Shown in pieces: positions 9,118 through 17,099 of a DNA stretch of 64,000 nucleotides. Source of the stretch: JAAZZY01 sp964612505 (GTDB lineage Bacteria > Chlamydiota > Chlamydiia > Chlamydiales > JAAZZY01). The stretch covers positions 1 to 64,000 of the forward strand of contig CAZTEX010000012.1 in the NCBI GenBank assembly GCA_964612505.1, given 5' to 3'. The position numbers and the translations under genes are program-made. The notes below the pieces were generated by a model. It was not told the DNA's origin. It saw only the letters and a program-made list of their open reading frames with translations, and searched no databases. Each line of letters starts with the position of its first letter. The first letter of the stretch is position 1.

Positions 9118-9270
9118 TAAGCATTAATGCTGTTGCGGATATAGAAAAAAAATGGGTAGAAAAATAAGCCGTGGAGAAAGGCGAAAACTTCACTATACAA
9201 TAACAGGTCAAGGTCACGGATACCATGATATTGTCCAAGAGGGCCTTGGTATTTTTGGAGGCTTGTCATA
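9118..9270 (+). pseudogene. Remnant of a second RHS toxin tail, frameshifted
   Basis: Read in two frames joined at a run of eight A (9145-9152), the sequence gives KH-NAVADIEKK and then MGRKISRGERRKLHYTITG, YHDIVQEGLGIFGG, stop at 9270. This matches the toxin tail of the RHS gene (KH-x6-NAVKDVERKLGRRL, FHDHISG, YQDLVDEGFHLF) with a six-residue deletion and a one-base loss in the A run. Upstream of 9118 no RHS similarity is visible. It sits 3 bp before the second immunity paralogue, as expected for a displaced (orphan) toxin-tail/immunity module. Confidence 0.75.
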
Positions 9271-9273
9271 GAT

Positions 9274-10173
9274 ATGGACTATAATACAAATGATACTGAC
9301 AGTTTTTTTCATCAGCTTGCTTTGATCAAAAAAGAATTGCCAAAAGAAAACATCACTAAATCTTTTATCTCGGTAGGCTCTAGTTTTTTTATTAACTTTG
9401 GCCCATCAAAAGAGGAGCTCCTGGTAAATGGACGTATTTACAAAAGAAGCGAATGGGCAATAGGGATAGAAAATGCCTCTTGGAGGCTAAGTAAAGGAAA
9501 TAAATATATCGTGGGATCATCCGATCCCTTTGATCAAATGGATTTAAGCGTAAAAAGGCTAATAAAAGAGAAATTTATTTCGTGGGAAGTGATATCTCAA
9601 TTTATGGATATGCAGTTTAATTTTAGTAATGGTTATCAGTTGACAACTTTTTTTAACTATTACTCTGAGTTCCAATGGACTTTATTTTTCCCAAATGAAG
9701 ATTCTGTGAGCGTAAATTGTGGAACGCAAGAAGAGCTTTTACAAGCTATCAGCTTATCCAAAAAATTCAATATCAACGATAACTACAAAGCTATTGAATT
9801 ACCAAATAGTTTGAAAAAAGTAACTAATTTATCTTTTAAGAAGGATCTTATTTTAAGTTTCGAGAACAATGTTTTTTTAAACCTTAACAATTGTATTTGG
9901 AGGCTAGAAAAGGATGGTCTTTATCAAATTGGTTACATGGATCAATTAGACGATAAACAAAAAGTCGTAAATCAATTAAATCAATTAGTTGATCTGAAGC
10001 TTCTTCGAGCAACTTTTACGCCTTCATTTTTTGATGCTCAATTTGAATTTGAGAATGGTTTTATAATAAAAACCTTCTCTTGTTTTAAAAAGCTTAAGCA
10101 ATGGCACCTTTTGGATAATTATAAAAATGAGATCTATTCTGCAAATATTAGCTTTGCGGATTCCCTATCTTAA
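9274..10173 (+). CDS. Probable immunity protein, copy 2
   Basis: A 299-aa paralogue of the protein at 8133-9035 across its whole length, with the same two-repeat structure: SWRLSKGNKYIVGSS and MQFNFSNGYQLTTFF in the first half, IWRLEKDGLYQIGY and AQFEFENGFIIKTFSCF in the second. A GGAGG lies 12 nt before the ATG, inside the remnant toxin tail. The frame is intact although its cognate toxin tail is broken. That is the usual pattern when an immunity gene outlives an orphan toxin module, still protecting against siblings carrying the active toxin. Function inferred from context. Confidence 0.7.
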   Translation: MDYNTNDTDSFFHQLALIKKELPKENITKSFISVGSSFFINFGPSKEELLVNGRIYKRSEWAIGIENASWRLSKGNKYIVGSSDPFDQMDLSVKRLIKEKFISWEVISQFMDMQFNFSNGYQLTTFFNYYSEFQWTLFFPNEDSVSVNCGTQEELLQAISLSKKFNINDNYKAIELPNSLKKVTNLSFKKDLILSFENNVFLNLNNCIWRLEKDGLYQIGYMDQLDDKQKVVNQLNQLVDLKLLRATFTPSFFDAQFEFENGFIIKTFSCFKKLKQWHLLDNYKNEIYSANISFADSLS

Positions 10174-10243
10174 CAGAACATTTTAAAGACCCTATCATTA
10201 AAGTTTTTGCTACTGAGCGCAAATTTCAATAAATGTTAGTTAT

Positions 10244-10323
10244 AAGTCTGCTCTTTCCGGCCATGGGTCTCATTAATAACATTTATTTTTTCTATCTTCT
10301 TTCAACCAAGCCTAAATGCAATC
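10244..10323. repeat. Dispersed repeat B, copy 2
   Basis: Direct repeat of 6051-6130 with about five mismatches. Together the two copies flank the entire RHS/immunity module, and this copy abuts the start of the astacin duplication unit at 10328. Confidence 0.85.
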
Positions 10324-10429
10324 CTGTAAATGATACTCTTTAAAAATTAAAAAAAAGAATGTTATTTAAGATGGCCTAAGGTAGCTTTATTGTTTCTTAA
10401 CAATCCGTTTTATTAAAGGAGAATGGAGT

Positions 10430-11572
10430 ATGGGAAATATTGAGTACAATGGACAAGAAAATTCAGTAAGTAGTTTATGGCCTGGGGCTATTATTCCTTA
10501 CGTAATTTCAAATGATTTTCCTCAAAATCAACCTGGAGATAACAGAAGACAGGCTATTGAAAATGCGATTTCTACATGGAATGCACAGACAAATATAAGA
10601 TTAGTTCCAAGGCAACATCATCAAGATTACGTTGAATTTAAGGAAGCTACTGAAGTTTGTAAGGCTCCTGTGGGGAGATTGGGTAGACGTCAAATAATTC
10701 AATGCGATTTAGATGAAGATTTTAAAGGTCCTATTAATGAAATGATTGGGCATATTTTACATGAAATTGGTCATGCGATTGGTTTAAAGCATGAACATTC
10801 AAGAGAAGATAGAGACTCTTTTATTAACGTTACAAGTACTGATCATAACTATGCAATCGCTGGCAATAAACATGGTGCTTATGATTTTAAGTCAGTAATG
10901 CATTATTTCTTTAACAACAATATAGCCTATCGATCAGGATTACCCAGTGATATGCATCAAAATCAGGTCGGAAGACTTTATTCATTAAGTGCAGGAGATA
11001 TTGCAGCAGTCAACTATATTGCTCAAGAGTGCCTTAAAAATTACGTGGCTGTAAATGTCTCTGGCCAGGTGGATGCATATGATGACGATCGTCCACGAGC
11101 TCCAGACAGAGCGCGTGTTCCATTCAATCACACCTATATTATTCAAAGAGGCAACCCATTTCAACTTCCTCATATGAAAATTTGCGCCGACGAAGTGGGA
11201 GTAAAAGTTGAGCCTAAAAGACTCGTTGTTACAAAAGAGGGAGCTCTTTTTTTTGAAGGGGGAACTCTTTACCTTTATGAAGATACTAAAGGTAGCTGTG
11301 GAGGTAATGACTTAGACGGTCAGGCCAGAATTCCATTCCTTGTTTTAACAGCCTCTCAGCCAAGCAAAGTAACTCATGCAAAGGCAGTTAATAAAGAAGT
11401 TTTGAGCAACGATTATGGAGAGGTTACGTATGCAATGACTAGAAAAGTAAATATAGGAGAATTGCTTGCTCAAGGCCACCCTATTGCTGGAGCTAGAGCT
11501 TTATTAGAATCAGTTGAGGAATTAGAGGAATCTTCTAGTGAATCAGAAGAACTTGAAGAAGTTTCTGTCTAA
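10430..11572 (+). CDS. Astacin-like (M12A) zinc metalloprotease, copy 1
   Basis: A 380-aa protein. The catalytic domain covers residues about 13-200. The zinc site HEIGHAIGLKHEH (111-123) is followed by SREDRD, the full astacin signature HExxHxxGxxHExxRxDRD. The Met-turn SVMHY is at 155-159, preceded by YDFK. A C-terminal region of about 160 aa is unrecognised and ends in an acidic Ser/Glu-rich tail. There is no signal peptide or obvious propeptide, so if it is exported the route is non-Sec; a chlamydial type III effector is one possibility, not shown here. GGAG-containing sequence precedes the ATG. An almost complete copy lies directly downstream. Confidence 0.85.
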   Translation: MGNIEYNGQENSVSSLWPGAIIPYVISNDFPQNQPGDNRRQAIENAISTWNAQTNIRLVPRQHHQDYVEFKEATEVCKAPVGRLGRRQIIQCDLDEDFKGPINEMIGHILHEIGHAIGLKHEHSREDRDSFINVTSTDHNYAIAGNKHGAYDFKSVMHYFFNNNIAYRSGLPSDMHQNQVGRLYSLSAGDIAAVNYIAQECLKNYVAVNVSGQVDAYDDDRPRAPDRARVPFNHTYIIQRGNPFQLPHMKICADEVGVKVEPKRLVVTKEGALFFEGGTLYLYEDTKGSCGGNDLDGQARIPFLVLTASQPSKVTHAKAVNKEVLSNDYGEVTYAMTRKVNIGELLAQGHPIAGARALLESVEELEESSSESEELEEVSV

Positions 11573-11586
11573 ATAGATTACTTATG

Positions 11587-11621
11587 GGAGTTTCTTTTCT
11601 TTTTGATCGAAAGGAAACTCC
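11587..11621 (+). terminator. Hairpin after astacin copy 1
   Basis: An inverted repeat GGAGTTTC with GGAAACTCC, conserved at the same position after copy 2 although its loop differs in length. The preserved arms argue that the structure matters. There is no T run after it, so a classical terminator is not certain. Confidence 0.5.
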
Positions 11622-11748
11622 TCTCTGAAAGTGGATTTTAATTAAAAGAGGCGTAGATCTATAAAGCCTTTTTACCAAGTTGTCAATCCTTGTATGGATC
11701 AAATTCTTTGTCTGAGGCCATGCAAACACCAATAAGTCTTAGCTGATG

Positions 11749-11871
11749 AGGAACCTTCTTGTGCGATAGGTAAATTGTCTTCAAAGAGATGTACTATTTG
11801 AATATCAAAATGTCTTTTTCAGCTATTTATCTTCTTTGATTAATTTAAGGGCTCTTGGGTGAATGCCTTTT
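11749..11871. other. Spacer between the two astacin duplication units
   Basis: About 120 bases not shared between the units. No gene or signal recognised. Confidence 0.5.
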
Positions 11872-11973
11872 AAATGATACTCTTTAAAAATTCAAAAAAA
11901 GAATGTTATTTAACATTGGTTAATGTAGCTTTATTGTTTCTTAACAATCCGTTTTACTAAAGGAGAATGGAGT

Positions 11974-13113
11974 ATGGGAAATATTCAGTACAGTGGACAG
12001 GAAAATTCAGTAAGTAGTTTATGGCCTGGGGCTATTGTTCCTTACGTGATTTCAAATGATTTTCCTCAAAATCAACCTGGGGATGACAGAAGACGCGCTA
12101 TTGAAAGTGCTATTGCTGCATGGAATGCAAATACAAATATAAGGTTAGTTCCAAGACAGCGCCATCAAGATTATGTTGAATTTAGAGAAGCTACTCAAGT
12201 TTGCAATGCTCCAGTTGGAAGAATAGGAGGGCGTCAAGTTGTTCAATGCGATCTAGATGCGGATTTTCAAGGCCCTTTTAATGAAATGGTAAGGCATATT
12301 CTGCATGAGACGGGTCATGCTATTGGTCTACATCATGAACATAAAAGAGAAGACAGAAACTCTTTTGTTAATGTTACAAGTACTACTCATAATTATGCCA
12401 TCGCTGGAAATAGGCATGGTGCTTATGATTTTAGATCAGTGATGCACTATTTTTTTAATAATGATATGTCCTATCTGACTGGATTACCAAATGACATGCA
12501 AGAGCGTGACGTAGGAAGGCTTTTTGGCTTAAGTCAAGGAGATATTGCAGCGGTCAATTACATTGCTCAAGAATCTCTTAAAAACTATGTTGCCGTTAAT
12601 GTCTCTGGAAGAGTTGATGCTTATGATGACGATGATCCTCTTAGTCCTGATAGAGCGGAGGTTCCATTTAATCACACCTTTATTGTCGGAAGAGGAAAAG
12701 CAGTACAACTTCCTCATATGAAAATATGTGCCGACGAAGTAGGGGTAAAAGTTGAACCTGGAAGACTAATTGTAAGAGAGGACGGATCGCTTTTTTTCGA
12801 AGGAGGATTTATTTCTCTTTATGAAGACACTTCAGGTACTTGTGGGGGTAATGACTTAGATGGTCGAGTCCGAATTTCATCGATGGCTGTAACAGAGTCT
12901 CAACCAAATAACTCTGTTCATGCAAAGGTGGTGAATCAAGAACCTCTGAGCAGGGATTATGGAGAAGTTTGGTATGCTATGAGTAGAAGAAATATTGAGA
13001 TCTTACTTGCTCAGGGCCACCCAATTGCTGGAGTTAGAGCTTTACTAGAATCAGTTGAGAAATTAGAGGAATCTTCTAGTGAATCAGAAGAACTGGAAGA
13101 AGTTTCTGTTTAA
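11974..13113 (+). CDS. Astacin-like (M12A) zinc metalloprotease, copy 2
   Basis: A 379-aa paralogue of the previous protease, close along its whole length. The zinc motif is HETGHAIGLHHEH followed by KREDRN, so the last residue of the RxDRD signature is Asn instead of Asp. The Met-turn SVMHY is kept. The C-terminal region and acidic ESSSESEELEE tail are also kept, and tail identity at the DNA level is very high. It has its own identical AAAGGAGAATGGAGT leader, so both copies can probably be expressed independently. Confidence 0.85.
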   Translation: MGNIQYSGQENSVSSLWPGAIVPYVISNDFPQNQPGDDRRRAIESAIAAWNANTNIRLVPRQRHQDYVEFREATQVCNAPVGRIGGRQVVQCDLDADFQGPFNEMVRHILHETGHAIGLHHEHKREDRNSFVNVTSTTHNYAIAGNRHGAYDFRSVMHYFFNNDMSYLTGLPNDMQERDVGRLFGLSQGDIAAVNYIAQESLKNYVAVNVSGRVDAYDDDDPLSPDRAEVPFNHTFIVGRGKAVQLPHMKICADEVGVKVEPGRLIVREDGSLFFEGGFISLYEDTSGTCGGNDLDGRVRISSMAVTESQPNNSVHAKVVNQEPLSRDYGEVWYAMSRRNIEILLAQGHPIAGVRALLESVEKLEESSSESEELEEVSV

Positions 13114-13127
13114 ATAGATTACTTATG

Positions 13128-13155
13128 GGAGTTTCTTTTATCGAAAGGAAACTCC
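13128..13155 (+). terminator. Hairpin after astacin copy 2
   Basis: GGAGTTTC and GGAAACTCC arms as after copy 1, with a shorter loop. It lacks a clear T run. Confidence 0.45.
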
Positions 13156-13269
13156 TCTCTGAAATTGGATTTTATTTAAAAGAGGCGTAGATCTACAAAG
13201 CCATTTTACCAAGTTTTCAATCCTTGTAAGGATCAAATTCTTTGTCTGAGGCCATGCAAACACCAATAG

Positions 13270-13458
13270 GTCTTAGCTGATGCAAATGGGGTAAGTTTAA
13301 AGGATTTTATTTTGACTGTCCTGGATCCTTATTTGCATCCTAAAAAAAAGCCTAATAAAGCTACTCAAAAAGCAATTGAAAATGTAGAAAAAGGGAAAAA
13401 TCTAAGAACATTTGAAAGCATTGAACAAATGTGGGAAGAATTAGGCTTAGATGAGTAA
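13270..13458 (+). pseudogene. 5'-truncated DinJ/RelB-type antitoxin
   Basis: The frame reads VLADANGVSLKDFILTVL, then an AIENVEKGKNLRTFES segment, ending MWEELGLDE. This is the typical second half of a RelB/DinJ-family ribbon-helix-helix antitoxin, whose C-terminus commonly reads like xxxGKxxxTFxSxEExxxELG. A TAG at 13267-13269 and the boundary of the astacin duplication remove the N-terminal DNA-binding strand, so no start codon is available. The stop overlaps the ATG of the toxin frame as in intact operons. Confidence 0.7.
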
Positions 13459-13725
13459 ATATCAAATTCAGATTGGGAATTCTTTTGAGAAAGATTTAAA
13501 AAAATAAAGAAGCGCAATAAAGATCTTTTAAAACTTCAATTAGTCCTTAAGCTTATAAAGCAGGGGACACCCCTACCAGAGAAATATAAAAATCATAAGT
13601 TAATAGGGGATTATAAAGATTTTTGGGAGTGTCATATAGAGCCAGATTGGCTTTAAATTTATAAAAAAACTAAGACAACAATCACTCTTGTTCGTTTGGG
13701 AAGTCATTCGGATTTCTTAGTCTGA
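13451..13725 (+). pseudogene. YafQ/RelE-family mRNA interferase toxin, broken by frameshift and stop
   Basis: From ATG 13451 the frame reads MSKYQIQIGNSFEKDLKK and hits TAA in an A run (7 A at about 13496). With one added base it continues IKKRNKDLLKLQLVLKLIK, then TPLPEKYKNHKLIGDYKDFW, then CHIEPDWL. It meets a second in-frame TAA, then IYKK and LVRLGSHSDF to 13725. This matches YafQ: LPxxYKDHxLxGxWKGYR, HxEPDWxLIYK, and RxGxHxxLF including the catalytic His region. Two independent lesions show a dead gene. Confidence 0.75.
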
Positions 13726-13794
13726 TTTTTAGTATTTGAAGCTTTCAAAACTTCTTTAGCTCGGTTCATGATATGAACCCATTCAAGATTATTG

Positions 13795-13848
13795 ATTAAA
13801 AGCTTTCTCTTGTATTGAATGGACGTTGTTTATTAAGATTTTGTAAAT
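13795..13848. repeat. Dispersed repeat A, copy 2
   Basis: Direct repeat of 6164-6217. Here the antisense frame is open across the repeat and beyond it, from about 13832 to a stop at about 13707, with readings such as LEWVHIMNRAKEVLKAS. The repeat may therefore be part of a decayed gene. Confidence 0.8.
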
Positions 13849-13941
13849 TCAAGCTGTCATGGAGAAAATAAGTATCCATGCAAGGCTGGGGTTTTTATAT
13901 CTTCAATCTGATATTGCAAATCAAAAGTAAGGAGTAAGCTG

Positions 13942-14721
13942 ATGATTAATAGCATTCATTTACCAGTTTCAAATGGACCTCTAAATCAAATTCTAGCGGT
14001 TATTGACGAGTCTTATGGCGAAAGTTTAAGTCAAGAGATTGCTGTGGCTTGTCAAAATTTAGACATTCCGGCTGTGAAGGAGCTATTAAAAAAAGGGGCC
14101 TGTTATGACCAAACAATCGAACTGAATCTAGGTAATCTAGGCAAGTTTTGCTCGCAAATTAAAGATGTAGATTGTCTTTATTTGATTATGATCAATTTTC
14201 TGGAGGAAGTTTTTGAAGAAGTAAGAAATCAAACACAATCAGAAATAGCAATCAATGCAGTAGATATATTAGAGAATTTTCTATTAGAGGGGGGGCGCTT
14301 TTCTGAAAGTTTTATTCCAAAATTGTTAGAATTAGTGCAAGAAATTGCTGATGTTCTTACCTCTTCATCATTCTTAAAAGATCTCGCAGTTGAAGAACCT
14401 CTTATCGAAGCTGCTTTTAATTTAAGGGATTTGGAGTTAATACAGCTCTTAGTTGCTAATGGATGTGATCTTTCATCATATGATTTAAAAGAAAATTGTT
14501 TATTAGATCATGAGATGTTTACCAAAACGGCTGCTGAAATAGTAGAATATTTAATGGAGCAAGGAATCGCTTTAGAAAGTTTACTGGATGAAGATGAAAC
14601 TCTTTTGGACCTACTTGAGGAAGCCCAAGAAAGCAATAATCGCTTATTGGTTGCTTTCCTAATTAAGCATGGAGTAGGAGAAGAAAATCTTAAGCTCCAA
14701 CCGAATGTTATCGCTTGTTAA
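13942..14721 (+). CDS. Ankyrin-repeat-like protein
   Basis: A 259-aa soluble, acidic, mostly helical protein. Degenerate ankyrin-type helices are visible: IAVACQNLDIPAVKELLKKG, PLIEAAFNLRDLELIQLL followed by VANGCDL, and EIVEYLMEQGI then RLLVAFLIKHGV. These match the hydrophobic pattern of ankyrin repeats but lack the usual TPLHxA turns, so the call is tentative. AAGGAG lies upstream of the ATG. A strong terminator follows, so it is a single-gene unit. Ankyrin proteins of intracellular bacteria are often host-directed; nothing here proves export. Confidence 0.5.
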   Translation: MINSIHLPVSNGPLNQILAVIDESYGESLSQEIAVACQNLDIPAVKELLKKGACYDQTIELNLGNLGKFCSQIKDVDCLYLIMINFLEEVFEEVRNQTQSEIAINAVDILENFLLEGGRFSESFIPKLLELVQEIADVLTSSSFLKDLAVEEPLIEAAFNLRDLELIQLLVANGCDLSSYDLKENCLLDHEMFTKTAAEIVEYLMEQGIALESLLDEDETLLDLLEEAQESNNRLLVAFLIKHGVGEENLKLQPNVIAC

Positions 14722-14735
14722 TTTTGCAGATCATT

Positions 14736-14773
14736 CCAAGAGGGTTGTAAGCAACTCTCTTGGAGATTTTTTT
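14736..14773 (+). terminator. Rho-independent terminator after the ankyrin-like gene
   Basis: A 12-bp stem, CCAAGAGGGTTG with CAACTCTCTTGG (one G-T pair), loop TAAG, followed by AGA and seven T. Confidence 0.85.
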
Positions 14774-14875
14774 GAAAATCTAAATCTCTATACTCAGATT
14801 CTAACAATTACAAAAAATATTTAGATAGTTACCATTACTTCAAGATTCTTTAATTTTTAAACTAAGGAGAGAATT

Positions 14876-15310
14876 ATGAGCATGATCACTAGAGAGCAGC
14901 TGACTAGATATGTAAATGATGGTTGGCGCGTTACTGTTAGAACAGATAACAAAGTAACCTTGCAAAAACCAAGCCATATTGCCGAAGATATAGCAAGAAG
15001 TGCGGGGTATCTAGTAACCGCTCCCGTTGTTCTTACAGTTTCGGTTGCCGGCGCTCTCCTTTCTATCTTTTGTGGAGGCTGTTGTTTGATTATGGATGGC
15101 ACTGTTACTAAAAGAGAAGAAAGAGAGGTTCATTTTGGTTATAGCCCTGAGCAAGCTGAATTTGCACGAACGATGAGCGAAGACTGTTGCTTTCACGCTC
15201 CATGTAAGATAGTAGTTAGAGCTAATGAGGGTTTTTTTGACTGGGCGAAACCTTTTCAATCGACAATGGATACTAGGATTTGCACTTTGATAGAGAGTCC
15301 CAATAATTAG
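14876..15310 (+). CDS. Small membrane protein of unknown function
   Basis: A 144-aa protein with AGGAGAG upstream of the ATG. One long hydrophobic segment lies at about 43-75 (GYLVTAPVVLTVSVAGALLS, then FCGGCCLI), long enough for a hairpin or a single helix with a Cys-rich end. It is flanked by a charged N-terminal domain and a charged EEREVHFGYSPEQAEFAR stretch. No family recognised. It stands alone between the ankyrin-like gene and the MscS-like gene. Confidence 0.55.
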   Translation: MSMITREQLTRYVNDGWRVTVRTDNKVTLQKPSHIAEDIARSAGYLVTAPVVLTVSVAGALLSIFCGGCCLIMDGTVTKREEREVHFGYSPEQAEFARTMSEDCCFHAPCKIVVRANEGFFDWAKPFQSTMDTRICTLIESPNN

Positions 15311-15485
15311 TGAAGAGTTTTGCAGATAAGGCAAAATCGATTGATTAAGCAAGCATGCTAAATTTTCAGTAGCCATTTTTAGTTTCATTCAATCTTGAAT
15401 TGCCTATAATAAAGGGTGCTCATTTCAACAAGGAGATATCTATTAATAGATCATTCAAAAAAAACTAATCCAATAGGAGGTTAAC

Positions 15486-16994
15486 ATGAATACACAAGGA
15501 AACTCTTATATATTCAATAACCTACGAGACCAAGAGCAAGAAAAGCTACATGGTTTCTTTGATAAAATTCATCTTTCTGATGAAGCAAAAAAATATTCTA
15601 CTTATAAATTAACGAGTCCAGTTCGCTCTTTAGTAGGGCGAGTTTTAATGGTTTTATGGCTACTAGAAGGGCCACTTGCTGCTTTTCTATTTCAAATTAA
15701 GTAGACAAATTACCTTTTAATTTCACTCTATAGCCTAGTCGCTCTTTCATTCATTTACGTCCTTTCATTAGAAGGATTTGTCAGTCGATGGATTAAAAGA
15801 GAGCATCCCGCAATCTCTCAAAAAGCTCGAGAAAGTTATTTGATGATGACTTTTTTTCCACTCTATCTGGGCCCGATTTGGCTAATATTAACGCCCCTTT
15901 TTATCTTTAAACATCTTTTAGACCCCAATCAAATGAGAATATCCATGTTTGCGCTGAGTTCTTTTATTGTCTCATGGATGGCTCTTATTATTTTTGCTCA
16001 GAAAAAAGTTTCTAATGACTTTTTAAGAGAGCTCCCACAAAGAGTTGAAAAGCAGCGAAACCCGCTTGTTTTACACTTCTTTTTATTATCTTTAATTGTG
16101 GGAAGCTGCGTTTTATTTCATATGGTGACAACCCTTCCTGTGAAAGAGGCGCTTCTTTCGCAAGCGGGAGCCGTTACAAAAAGTAAATACCATGTTTTTT
16201 TTAATGAAGTGATCACTTCAAATGGTTTATTTATTGTGGCTATATTATTATTGAGTTTGATCCGTCAAATCACGATTGGATATAAGGATGCTGCGAAGCT
16301 CTATTTTAGATGTGGAGTCATTTTTTCTCTTGTATTACTTCATATTGCTGGGATGATGAGCATCACTCCAGGTGGAACGGAAATTCCACTGTGGCCATTC
16401 TCTCTGCTGTCCTCTTCTTCATTTTTTCACCAACTTCTTCATAAGCTGCCTTTAAATTCGTCAACTTTAGATGTGGCCTTTACAGCTCATGCAGTGCTAT
16501 TTCCTATAGTCTGGATCGGGTCTATTTGGTTGTGGGAAGAATTGCAAAAGAAAAATCCAAGAGCAGAAGCTTGGTTTAGGATCTTTTTTATCCCTTTAGC
16601 TTTTATTCATTTACCTTTGCTTATCTCTCCTCTCATTGGTTTTGAGAAATTAAGTCATATTTTTCTCGCGACCTTAGGGGCGATGGCAGGTTTTGCCTTC
16701 TCTTTAAAAAGTTATATAGGTGGTATTGTTCTTTACTGTACTCAACCTTTTCTAGAAGGCGATAGTATTCATATGCCCGATGAAAAAATCGACGGAGGAC
16801 AAGTCCTCAGCATCGATTTTATGAGTACTAAAGTGAAGCTTAGAGAGACAAAACAGATCAGGGTTATTCCCAATGAAAAGTTTTTGGCAAGCTCTGTAGA
16901 AAAAATTTCTGAACAAGAAGCACGAGCTCATATGTATTCTTCATTAAGTAAACGAGTTCATATGCCTCCTCTTGCAAAGCATAGACATGGCTAG
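15486..16994 (+). pseudogene. MscS-like mechanosensitive channel family gene with one in-frame TAG
   Basis: Start ATG 15486 with AGGAGG 6 nt upstream. The frame runs 72 codons to TAG at 15702-15704 (..AAFLFQIK stop TNYLL..) and then stays open in the same frame to 16994, 503 codons in all. Translation after the stop is normal membrane protein: several hydrophobic helices, then a typical MscS pore-to-beta-domain end. That end reads GAMAGFAFSLKSYIGGIV, QPFLEGDSI, GGQVLSIDF and IRVIPNEKFL. The post-stop part has no good start of its own; TTG/ATG at 15840-15843 lack a Shine-Dalgarno. It is either a recent nonsense allele, a sequencing error or a read-through gene. MscS channels relieve osmotic pressure in the inner membrane. 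Confidence 0.75.
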
Positions 16995-16999
16995 TCTTT

Positions 17000-17047
17000 A
17001 CACCTCTTTTAAAGTAAGTTTTTTGATACTTTACAGGAGGTGTTTTT
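17000..17047 (+). terminator. Probable terminator after the MscS-like gene
   Basis: Long inverted repeat ACACCTC..TAAAGTA with TACTTTA..GAGGTGT around a T-rich loop, followed by TTTTT. Confidence 0.7.
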
Positions 17048-17099
17048 GTCTTACTGCAGAAGTGCACTTAAAATAGCTGCAAATGAAACCATTTTTTAC

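Larger units (their letters stand above)
10328..11748 (+). repeat. Tandem duplication unit 1 (astacin gene with its leader and 3' region)
   Basis: About 1.42 kb that recurs at 11872-13282. Similarity starts about 100 bp before the gene, with a shared TGATACTCTTTAAAAATT block and the AAAGGAGAATGGAGT ribosome-binding region. It continues through the coding region and 3' hairpin to the common ending CTTAGCTGATG. The units are separated by about 120 unique bases. Confidence 0.9.
11872..13282 (+). repeat. Tandem duplication unit 2 (astacin gene with its leader and 3' region)
   Basis: Second unit of the duplication described at 10328. Its right edge at 13282 falls inside a toxin-antitoxin remnant: the shared CTTAGCTGATG ending runs directly into the truncated antitoxin frame. 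Confidence 0.9.

Noticed and set aside
11660..11780. Antisense frame in the 3' flank of astacin copy 1 (IGVCMASDKEFDPYKD), also in copy 2
   Set aside because: Interrupted by stops in both copies and not recognisable as a known antitoxin or other protein.
6051..13848. Repeats A and B as attachment sites of an integrative element
   Set aside because: No integrase, recombinase or tRNA gene lies next to them, and the two repeat families are nested rather than being one pair of ends.
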